From: Pseudomonadota bacterium
GTDB taxonomy: Bacteria > Pseudomonadota > Alphaproteobacteria > Rhizobiales > Devosiaceae
Length of the DNA: 7,492 nucleotides
Direction: 5' to 3'
Assembly: GCA_023427545.1 (NCBI GenBank)
Contig: JAEZBF010000218.1
Coordinates: 1-7,492, forward strand
Each line of letters starts with the position of its first letter. The stretch's first letter is position 1. The notes beneath the pieces are model-generated. The model saw only the letters and a program-made list of their open reading frames with translations. It had not been told where the DNA came from and ran no database searches. This document shows, one piece after another, positions 1 through 4,968 of this stretch. A program made the translations under genes and the position numbers.

Positions 1-790
1 CGGGTACTCGTGGTAGAAGGCGGCGCCCAGCGTGATCGCCCAGAAGATCTGGCTGTACTGCACCGGCGCGATCTCGCTGGCGCCGGAGCGCCGGGTCGCC
101 GCGATGAAGAGGATGTTGCCCGTTCCGCCCAGGCCGCCGATGACAATCATCAGTGCCAGCTCCTGCCAGGTCAGCCAGCGGAAGTCGGGGATCATCCAGA
201 TGCCGTTGACGACGATGATGTAGCCGAGCGCCACGCCGATGAGGCTGACGCGGCTCTCATCGGGCGCGATGCGGCGCCGCACCCTCGTGGTGAGCGCGCA
301 GCACCGGCGTGGTGACGGCGCTGCAGAGCGCGGCGCCAACTGCCGCGAGATGGCCCAGATGCAGTTCACGGAAGCCGGGTCGCACCACCAGGAGTACGCC
401 GCAAAAGCTCGCCGTCAGCAGGACAAGCCGATGCCAGCTCACCCGCTCGCCCAGCAGCATGATCGACAGGATGACGATGAAGATCGGCGCAAGGAATGCC
501 AGCGAGTATGCCTCCGCCAGCGGGATGCTGATGAAGGCGATGATGATGCAGAGGTTGCCCAGCAGGCCCGAAACGCTCCGCAGGTGCACCAGCCACGGGT
601 GCTTGACGCGGAACATGTGCCGCCAGTGCTCGCCCTTGGGCTTGGTGAAGATCGCCGGCAGCAGCGAGAACAGCGCCGAAAAGAACGCGATTTCGTGCAC
701 CCCAAGGTGCGAGCCGAACCCTTTGATGATGGCATCGCAGCACGAATAGAGCGCGTAGGCCGAGAGCGCGAAGAGAACCCCGAGGGGCAT
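1..790 (-). pseudogene. EamA/DMT-family permease, frameshifted and cut by the window edge
   Basis: This is the start of a drug/metabolite transporter (EamA) inner-membrane permease. The start ATG is at 790-788 and the N-terminus reads MPLGVLFALSAYALYS. The first frame encodes about five hydrophobic helices, including the family-typical stretch LAEAYSLAFLAPIFIVILS and LLGERVSW, then GVLLVVRPGF. It enters the sixth helix (AAVGAALCSAVTTPVLR) and stops at 257-259. Family sequence resumes in another minus frame (RRIAPDESRVSLIGV, later NILFIAATRRSGASEIAPVQ, the end of the second EamA repeat) and stays open to position 1. Codon starts shift by one base between 298 and 270, so the gene as read is broken. 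The break lies on an imperfect 22-bp duplication (274-316). The substrate cannot be inferred. No good ribosome binding site is visible before 790. The gene may be co-transcribed with the phosphodiesterase 68 bp upstream. A sequencing error is an alternative explanation for the break. Confidence 0.75.
274..316 (-). repeat. Imperfect 21/22-bp tandem duplication at the EamA frameshift
   Basis: On the minus strand, the copy at 316-296 reads GTCACCACGCCGGTGCTGCG plus C, and the copy at 295-274 reads GCTCACCACGAGGGTGCGGC plus GC. They match at about 18 of 22 positions. Removing 295-274 restores one continuous EamA frame (VTTPVLRRIAPDESR), because 22 is one more than a multiple of three. The copies differ, so this would be an old duplication, or the similarity is chance and a single-base change caused the shift. 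Confidence 0.45.
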
Positions 791-858
791 CGGACGGGAC
801 CTGGAAGGAGGACGGCGAAGCGTGAGTGCTACAGCATCGGCAGCGAGTCCGGCAGGCC

Positions 859-1863
859 CTATCGCAACGTTGCGACCATATTGCCGCCGCGCACTGCCGG
901 CCCGACCAGCTCGATCCGGTTGGTCCAGATGTAGCCGTCGAAACTCGGCGGCACTTCGGCCAGCGTTTCGAGATCGTCGATGCCGCCGGTGCCCGGATCG
1001 CCGGAGTTGTAGGGGCCGAGCAGGATCACCTCGCTGCCGTTCTGTCGCATGCGCTCGAGGAAGAGGTTGCGCCAGCCCCACAGCGCCCATGCGAAGTTGA
1101 TCGGAACCATCACCTTGGTGTTGCGGCAGGGCTCCGGCACGATGCCGGTCCAGCCGGTCGCGAAATACTGGATCAGGCAGTCCTTGGCGCCCCTTGTCGG
1201 TGTCCCGTTGAGGTCCGCAATCAACGCGCTCGCTCGTTCCGTCGGCTCGTTGCCCCCATAAGCGGACCACACCAGCGGCCGCCACTCCGGTCGCGCGGCG
1301 AGGATTGCCGCCAGCATGTCGCCCTCGCGCGTCTCCCGGCTCTTGTAATTGATGAGGAACCGTCCTTCCGGGAACGCGGTGAACACCTCATCAAGCGATG
1401 GCATCAGCCCCACGCCGGTACCCCTGAGCGGATAGGTCTTCCCCTCGTCGGCGGTGTAGCCGAACCCGATATCCAGCGTCTTGAGGTACGCGAGGTCGTG
1501 GCTGCGGGTCGCGCCGGTGCCCTCGGTGCGGCAGTCCAGCGTCCAGTCGTGGAAGATCGCGAAGTGTCCGTCGGTCGTCGGATGCACGTCGAGTTCGACC
1601 ACGTCCGCGCCGGCCTCGAAAGCGAGCCGCATCGATTCGATGGTGTTCTCCATCACCGGATTGATCGGTTCGCGGATGCGCGTCGCGGTGCAGGTGTCGT
1701 TCTGGATGCCCGCCCTGTCGAAGTTCTGGTGCACGCCGCGATGTGCGATCAGCCGGACCTGCGGGTCCGACGGCGGCGCGGCGCGCCACGAGGCGTTCCA
1801 CACATAGACGGCCCCAATCAGGATGACGACCAGCGCCAGTGCACGGAGCAGGAATTTACGCAT
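859..1863 (-). CDS. Membrane-anchored glycerophosphodiester phosphodiesterase family protein
   Basis: A 334-residue GDPD-family protein, predicted to hydrolyse glycerophosphodiesters to glycerol-3-phosphate and an alcohol, using a metal. Residues 8-22 form a hydrophobic N-terminal helix after basic MRKFLLR, so it is probably a signal anchor with the catalytic domain in the periplasm. The GDPD motifs are present in order: HRG at 41-43, ENT at 72-74, ELDVHPTTDG with E90 and D92, and FHD with H105. The catalytic pair is probably H41 and H105. Between HRG and ENT there is a stretch of 28 residues, longer than in compact members such as UgpQ. Four cysteines (58, 111, 229, 246) could form disulfides outside the cytoplasm. 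The start at 1863 puts the hydrophobic helix at the N-terminus; only a weak AAAAGG lies upstream. The downstream gene is the broken EamA permease. The substrate is not determined by the sequence, and some GDPD-domain proteins act on other phosphodiesters. Confidence 0.85.
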   Translation of the reverse strand: MRKFLLRALALVVILIGAVYVWNASWRAAPPSDPQVRLIAHRGVHQNFDRAGIQNDTCTATRIREPINPVMENTIESMRLAFEAGADVVELDVHPTTDGHFAIFHDWTLDCRTEGTGATRSHDLAYLKTLDIGFGYTADEGKTYPLRGTGVGLMPSLDEVFTAFPEGRFLINYKSRETREGDMLAAILAARPEWRPLVWSAYGGNEPTERASALIADLNGTPTRGAKDCLIQYFATGWTGIVPEPCRNTKVMVPINFAWALWGWRNLFLERMRQNGSEVILLGPYNSGDPGTGGIDDLETLAEVPPSFDGYIWTNRIELVGPAVRGGNMVATLR

Positions 1864-1953
1864 GAGCGGCCCTTTTGCTGTTCTGCGGATGGCCCGGTTT
1901 CGTGGTTGAAGTAGGGCGCGGCCGCGACCCGCGCGACCCTCGCCCGAGCGCCG

Positions 1954-1968
1954 TTAAGCTATGATTAG
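1954..1968 (+). promoter_or_regulatory. Possible CtrA-type site (TTAA-N7-TTAG)
   Basis: TTAA, seven bases, then TTAG. This matches the alphaproteobacterial CtrA consensus TTAA-N7-TTAA at seven of eight fixed positions. It lies about 100 bp before the outer membrane protein start, inside the AT-rich patch of the divergent region. A short degenerate motif like this can occur by chance, so the assignment is weak. Confidence 0.2.
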
Positions 1969-1987
1969 CCAACAACTTGAATCAAAT

Positions 1988-2006
1988 GCCCGCATCCGTT
2001 GCGGGC
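1988..2006 (+). promoter_or_regulatory. Hairpin in the probable 5' leader of the outer membrane protein gene
   Basis: A perfect 7-bp inverted repeat, GCCCGCA and TGCGGGC, around the loop TCCGT. It is not followed by a T run, so it is not a terminator. It lies about 60 bases before the start codon and could stabilise or regulate the leader of the mRNA, or be a binding site in DNA. Confidence 0.35.
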
Positions 2007-2064
2007 CAGGGAGTTCACGCGCAGAATCCGTTCAACCCCTTCATTCGCACCCCTGAGGATGCCC

Positions 2065-2589
2065 ATGCGTCTCCCCCTTCTTTCGGCAGCCGCTTTCGCA
2101 ACGCTGCTGGCTGCTACTTCGGCTCAGTCCGGCGAGCCTAACTTCATGGCCGATCCGATCTACGACAGCCCGCTCTTCAACTTCGAGGGCTTCTATACCG
2201 GCGTACAGGTCGGCGGCGCGGCCCTGCCGGGGCCCGGTCTGGTCGGCGTCGCGGGGCTCGTGGCTGGCGCCAACTTCTCGCTCAGCGAGGCCTTCCTTGC
2301 CGGCATCGAGTTCCAGGGCGAGGCGCTGTTCCACGGTGGCGGCTATGTCGGGCTCGATGCGCTGCTGCTCGGCCGCGTCGGCGGTTACGTCACGCAGGAG
2401 ATGATGGCCTATGGCGCCGTCGGCGGCGGTCTGGTCAACGGGGGCGGCGCCTACGCCTTCGGCGGCGGTTTGGAAAAGCCGGTGATGGATCAGCTCAGCG
2501 CCCGCGGGGAAATCCTCGGCACCGGCGCCTGGGGCGCGCTGCCGAGCGGCGCCAAGGTCACCGCCGGCCTGCTCTGGCACCTGAACTGA
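2065..2589 (+). CDS. Small secreted outer-membrane beta-barrel-like protein
   Basis: A 174-residue exported protein. Residues 1-20 form a signal peptide (MRLPLLSAAAFATLLAATSA), with likely cleavage around TSA-QS. The mature part begins its barrel-like portion at FEGFYTGVQVGG, similar to the first strand of Omp25/31-type alphaproteobacterial porin-family proteins (FY-G--GG). It continues as Gly-rich alternating strands, such as LLGRVGGYV, MAYGAVGGGLVN and YAFGGGLEKPV. It ends in LLWHLN, without the usual final aromatic residue of many outer membrane barrels. At about 150 mature residues it would suit an eight-stranded barrel. I chose the ATG at 2065 because TGAGGA at 2054-2059 lies five bases before it; ATG at 2059 in the same frame overlaps that site. 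A longer reading from 1999 would place a basic stretch before the signal peptide and is unlikely. The exact role is unknown. The gene stands alone, with a terminator after it. Confidence 0.7.
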   Translation: MRLPLLSAAAFATLLAATSAQSGEPNFMADPIYDSPLFNFEGFYTGVQVGGAALPGPGLVGVAGLVAGANFSLSEAFLAGIEFQGEALFHGGGYVGLDALLLGRVGGYVTQEMMAYGAVGGGLVNGGGAYAFGGGLEKPVMDQLSARGEILGTGAWGALPSGAKVTAGLLWHLN

Positions 2590-2635
2590 GCCTCCCGGCG
2601 ACGCCAAGTCGCCCGGTAATGCCGCAAAGCGATCC

Positions 2636-2661
2636 GGGGCTCCGCCTTGCGGGGCCCCTTT
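2636..2661 (+). terminator. Strong rho-independent terminator after the outer membrane protein gene
   Basis: A 10-bp stem, GGGGCTCCGC paired with GCGGGGCCCC (one G-U pair) around the loop CTT, followed by TTT and a T-containing stretch. A second, bulged hairpin (CCGGCGAC with GTCGCCCGG, 2595-2616) lies directly after the stop codon. This separates the upstream gene from the nuo operon, so nuo needs its own promoter downstream. Confidence 0.8.
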
Positions 2662-2950
2662 GCCTTATCACCAACTTGTCAGGCTGATCGCTTCTTCCAC
2701 GATCTTCGCGCCCAGACGATTGTCTAATCCGCTTCGGCTCCTCCTGGAGCAGGATTTTGCCGGATAAGGCTTGGAAGCGATGTGTTTGTTCCCCACATCA
2801 ACAGCACTGCGGATACCTCTTCTTTCCCTTGATCCGCAGGGGTGGCTGGGCTAAGCCCTTGCCCAAACTTGGCGGCGCTTCCGGCCCTCCCACTGGGGCC
2901 TTGAAGCGGAGCCGGCCGGTCGCCCGACCGGTTCTCGTGCGAGAACAGCT
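2662..2950 (+). promoter_or_regulatory. nuo operon promoter and leader region, no gene seen
   Basis: The 289 bp between the terminator and nuoA should contain the nuo promoter. No -35/-10 pair is convincing. A CTTGAT at 2829-2834 is followed 17 bases after TTGATC by TAAGCC, a poor -10. Several short perfect inverted repeats are present: GCTCC/GGAGC (2737-2750), GGGC/GCCC (2848-2858), GGCCCT/GGGGCC (2883-2900) and the pair at 2916-2945. The only open frame here (2757-2954) has no ribosome binding site and a composition unlike a real protein, so I do not call it. Confidence 0.5.
2916..2945 (+). promoter_or_regulatory. Tandem hairpins next to the nuoA start
   Basis: Two abutting inverted repeats: CCGGTCG/CGACCGG (2916-2931, 2-base centre) and TTCTCG/CGAGAA (2932-2945, 2-base centre). 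The second ends five bases before the nuoA ATG. Its 3' arm holds GAGAA, the only purine-rich stretch placed where a Shine-Dalgarno sequence would be. Folding could therefore mask nuoA ribosome binding. This is an inference from structure alone. Confidence 0.4.
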
Positions 2951-3316
2951 ATGAACGACTTGCTCGGCAACTACCTTCCGGTGGTGCTTTTTATCGGGCT
3001 CAGCGCCGTCATCGGCCTGGCGCTCCTCGTGGCTCCCTTCATCGTCGCCATCAAGCGGCCCGATCCCGAGAAGGTGTCCGCCTACGAATGCGGCTTCGAT
3101 GCCTTCGACGACGCGCGCATGAAGTTCGACGTTCGCTTCTACCTCGTCTCGATCCTATTCATCATCTTCGACCTCGAGGTCGCCTTCCTGTTCCCGTGGG
3201 CCGTGGCGTGCAAGGACGGCGGCTGGTTCGGCTTCTGGTCGATGATGATCTTCCTCGGGGTTCTCACCGTCGGCTTCATCTACGAGTGGCGGAAAGGAGC
3301 GCTGGAATGGGATTGA
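2951..3316 (+). CDS. nuoA: NADH-quinone oxidoreductase subunit A
   Basis: NuoA (121 residues, normal length) is a membrane-arm subunit of respiratory complex I, next to the quinone site. Three membrane helices lie at about 9-33, 62-84 and 92-112. The conserved loop SAYECGFDAF (43-52, with C47) and the second-helix motif FDLEVAFLFPWA (73-84) identify the family. The gene starts the operon. Only a weak GAGAA precedes its ATG, within a hairpin. Its last ten bases overlap nuoB, which suggests translational coupling. Confidence 0.97.
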   Translation: MNDLLGNYLPVVLFIGLSAVIGLALLVAPFIVAIKRPDPEKVSAYECGFDAFDDARMKFDVRFYLVSILFIIFDLEVAFLFPWAVACKDGGWFGFWSMMIFLGVLTVGFIYEWRKGALEWD

Positions 3317-3888
3317 CCAACGAAACCGGCACGCTCGTCGCTCCTCCGGCCCGCGGCATCATCGATCCGCGAACCGAAAAGCCGGTCGGCGCCAACGATC
3401 CGTTCTTCACCGGGCTCAACGACGAGCTGGCGGACAAGGGCTTCCTCGTCACCGCGACGGACGACCTCATCAACTGGGCCCGCACCGGCTCGCTGATGTG
3501 GATGACCTTCGGGCTCGCCTGCTGCGCCGTCGAGATGATGCAGATGTCGATGCCGCGTTATGACGTAGAGCGCTTCGGCTTTGCGCCGCGCGCCTCGCCG
3601 CGGCAGTCCGACGTCATGATCGTTGCGGGCACGCTGACCAACAAGATGGCCCCGGCTCTGCGCAAGGTCTACGACCAGATGCCCGAGCCCCGTTACGTCA
3701 TCTCGATGGGCAGCTGCGCCAACGGCGGCGGCTACTATCACTACAGCTATTCCGTGGTGCGCGGCTGCGACCGCATCGTGCCCGTCGACATCTACGTCCC
3801 GGGCTGTCCGCCGACCGCCGAGGGGCTGCTCTACGGCATCCTGCTGCTGCAGAAAAAGATCCGCCGTACAGGCACGATCGAACGGTAG
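3307..3888 (+). CDS. nuoB: NADH-quinone oxidoreductase subunit B (N2 cluster)
   Basis: NuoB (193 residues) carries the terminal 4Fe-4S cluster N2 of complex I, which passes electrons to quinone. The expected ligands are visible: the tandem pair C72-C73 in FGLACCAVEMM, C137 in MGSCANGGG and C167 in VPGCPPTAEG. The hydrophilic N-terminus of about 45 residues before FLVTATDDLINWARTGS is usual in alphaproteobacteria. The ATG at 3307 overlaps the end of nuoA and has a good AAGGAG at 3294-3299, seven bases upstream. NuoC follows four bases after the stop. Confidence 0.98.
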   Translation: MGLTNETGTLVAPPARGIIDPRTEKPVGANDPFFTGLNDELADKGFLVTATDDLINWARTGSLMWMTFGLACCAVEMMQMSMPRYDVERFGFAPRASPRQSDVMIVAGTLTNKMAPALRKVYDQMPEPRYVISMGSCANGGGYYHYSYSVVRGCDRIVPVDIYVPGCPPTAEGLLYGILLLQKKIRRTGTIER

Positions 3889-3892
3889 AGCC

Positions 3893-4510
3893 ATGGACAA
3901 GCATCAGCAGGAAATGGCTCTTCAACAGCTTGGGGCCGTGATTTCGGCGGCCCTGCCGCAGGCGATCCTCGGCCAGAACATGGCCTTCGACGAGCTGACC
4001 CTCAGCGCCCGGCGCGAGGACATCGTCGAGGTTGCGCGCTGGCTGCGCGACGAGCCCGACTGGCGTTTCGTTTCAATCATCGACATCGCCGGGGTCGACT
4101 ACCCAGAGCGGATGGAGCGCTTCGACGTCGTCTACCACTTCCTCTCGCCTACGCGGAACATCCGTGTCCGCGTGAAGGTGACGGCCGACGACGTCACACC
4201 GGTGCCCAGCATCACCGAGGTGTTCCCCGGCGCCGACTGGTTCGAGCGCGAAGCCTATGACCTCTACGGCGTGCTGTTCACCGGCCACCCCGACCTGCGC
4301 CGCCTGCTCACCGACTACGGCTTCGACGGTCACCCCCTGCGCAAGGATTTCCCGCTCACCGGCTTCGTCGAGGTCCGCTACGACGAGGAGCGCAAGCGCG
4401 TCGTCTACCAGCCCGTCCACCTGCTGCAGGAAATCCGCAACTTCGATTACCTGAGCCCCTGGGAAGCCACCGACTACGTGCTTCCGGGCGATGAGAAGAA
4501 ATCATCGTGA
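3893..4510 (+). CDS. nuoC: NADH-quinone oxidoreductase subunit C
   Basis: NuoC (205 residues), the 30-kDa subunit of the peripheral arm, binds NuoD. The signature is complete: WFEREAYDLYG (116-126), then GHPDLRRLLTDYGFDGHPLRKDFPLTG (131-157). It ends with the usual YLSPWEATDYVLPGDEK and a short SS tail. The start at 3893 lies four bases after nuoB; the sequence before it (CGGTAGAGCC) is only a weak ribosome binding site, so coupling to nuoB is likely. The stop codon at 4508-4510 sits at the very edge of the heptad repeats that begin the inserted unit, so the last codon or the stop may derive from the insertion. NuoC and NuoD are normally adjacent, and are fused in some gammaproteobacteria; here they are separated by an unrelated gene. 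Confidence 0.97.
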   Translation: MDKHQQEMALQQLGAVISAALPQAILGQNMAFDELTLSARREDIVEVARWLRDEPDWRFVSIIDIAGVDYPERMERFDVVYHFLSPTRNIRVRVKVTADDVTPVPSITEVFPGADWFEREAYDLYGVLFTGHPDLRRLLTDYGFDGHPLRKDFPLTGFVEVRYDEERKRVVYQPVHLLQEIRNFDYLSPWEATDYVLPGDEKKSS

Positions 4511-4537
4511 GAATGGTGAGTGGTGAATGGTGAATGG
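4507..4537 (+). repeat. Left heptad repeat array (TGGTGAA)
   Basis: After a diverged GTGAGAA (4507-4513), the units TGGTGAG (4514-4520), TGGTGAA (4521-4527) and TGGTGAA (4528-4534) are followed by TGG. The last unit overlaps the start codon of the four-helix-bundle gene, and GGTGA at 4522-4526 lies seven bases before that ATG, so the repeat may itself supply the ribosome binding site. Part of this array is the left arm of the 20-bp inverted repeat AATGGTGAGTGGTGAATGGT. Confidence 0.85.
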
Positions 4538-4920
4538 AGCAGCTGACAGGCGAGATTCGCGACTACCGCGACTTGATTGTCTGGCAGGAAGCGATGGAGC
4601 TCGCCGAGCTGATCTATTCTTTGACTCGGTCGTTTCCGCGCGAGGAAGCGTTCGGCCTAACGTCGCAGATGCGGCGTGCGGCCGTATCGATCCCATCGAA
4701 CGTCGCAGAAGGATACGGGAGAGCGCAGCGCAGGTCCTTCGTGCAATTTCTGAGAGTTGCCCAGGGTTCGCTGAAGGAGCTCGAAACACAGGCGGAACTC
4801 TCCGCGAGGGTCGGCTTCCTTCCTGCCGCCGAGCTCTCTGGGGTAATGGTGCGGAGCGAGAGGTTAGGAAAGCGGCTGGTGCAGTTCGTGCGATCCCTGG
4901 AACGCGGCATCCAGCAATGA
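4534..4920 (+). CDS. Four-helix-bundle protein, 23S rRNA intervening-sequence (S23/IVP) family
   Basis: A 128-residue protein of the S23/IVP four-helix-bundle family (also related to Avd of diversity-generating retroelements). The family pattern is clear: YRDLIVWQEAMELAELIY (11-28, helix 1), TRSFPREEAFGLTSQMRRAA (31-50, helix 2), VSIPSNVAEGYGR (51-63), FVQFLRVAQGSLKELETQ (69-86, helix 3), and a last helix at about 100-124 rich in Arg and Leu. Length is typical and no key segment is missing, so it seems intact. A TGA lies directly before the ATG at 4534, which fixes the start. Members form small, often pentameric, basic bundles thought to bind nucleic acid; the biochemical role is not established. 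It lies 23 bases after nuoC and 48 before nuoD, and would be co-transcribed with them. It has no known part in complex I. Confidence 0.9.
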   Translation: MEQLTGEIRDYRDLIVWQEAMELAELIYSLTRSFPREEAFGLTSQMRRAAVSIPSNVAEGYGRAQRRSFVQFLRVAQGSLKELETQAELSARVGFLPAAELSGVMVRSERLGKRLVQFVRSLERGIQQ

Positions 4921-4948
4921 CCATTCACCACTCACCATTTACCATTCA
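4921..4948 (-). repeat. Right heptad repeat array (inverted relative to the left)
   Basis: Four consecutive units: CCATTCA, CCACTCA, CCATTTA, CCATTCA, starting immediately after the stop codon of the four-helix-bundle gene. The first 19 bases are the exact reverse complement of 4512-4530, and the match extends to 20 with base 4920. The heptads vary by single bases, as in the left array. Together the two arrays could pair in RNA. Confidence 0.85.
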
Positions 4949-4952
4949 CTCT

Positions 4953-4965
4953 GGCGCGGAGCGCC
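4953..4965 (+). promoter_or_regulatory. nuoD ribosome binding site in a small hairpin
   Basis: GGCGC-GGA-GCGCC is a perfect 5-bp stem with a 3-base loop. The Shine-Dalgarno sequence GGAG (4958-4961) lies in the loop and the first base of the right arm, seven bases before the nuoD ATG. Because an unrelated gene precedes nuoD, this site must work without direct nuoC coupling. The stem might modulate it, though so short a palindrome may be chance in GC-rich DNA. Confidence 0.4.
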
Positions 4966-4968
4966 GCG

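Larger units (their letters stand above)
1864..2064. promoter_or_regulatory. Divergent intergenic region between the phosphodiesterase and outer membrane protein genes
   Basis: These 201 bp separate two divergently transcribed genes and must hold promoters for both. An AT-rich patch at about 1952-1987 stands out from GC-rich surroundings and is the likely promoter core. It contains TATGAT at 1960-1965, which matches TATAAT at five of six positions, but no good -35 lies 17 bases upstream on the plus strand. No RNA gene or further ORF is convincing here. Confidence 0.4.
4512..4948 (+). mobile_element. Candidate insertion unit: four-helix-bundle gene flanked by inverted heptad arrays
   Basis: The unit separates nuoC from nuoD. 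It consists of a heptad array on the left, one S23-family gene, and an inverted heptad array on the right. A perfect 20-bp inverted repeat (4512-4531 with 4920-4939) brackets the gene. The gene has visibly more A and T than the surrounding nuo genes. It encodes no transposase and I saw no clear target-site duplication, so the means of mobility is unknown. The family is known from intervening sequences in 23S rRNA genes and as free-standing genes. That this is a mobile unit is inference. Confidence 0.4.

Noticed and set aside
239..934. Plus-strand open frame over the EamA and phosphodiesterase genes
   Set aside because: The translation is Arg/Asp/Gln-rich noise, while the minus strand encodes recognisable membrane helices.
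1977..1985. TTGAATCAA palindrome as an FNR/Anr-type box
   Set aside because: FNR boxes need TTGAT-N4-ATCAA spacing; here the two halves are separated by a single base.
1999..2589. Longer start for the outer membrane protein at 1999
   Set aside because: It would add 22 mostly basic residues before a clean signal peptide, and its ATG-equivalent start has no ribosome binding site, whereas 2065 has TGAGGA upstream.
2757..2954. 65-codon open frame in the nuo leader
   Set aside because: It has no ribosome binding site, overlaps hairpins and the nuoA start, and its translation has no recognisable features.
4507..4948. CRISPR-like or tandem-repeat array
   Set aside because: The units are only 7 bases, without spacers, and the two arrays face each other around a gene.
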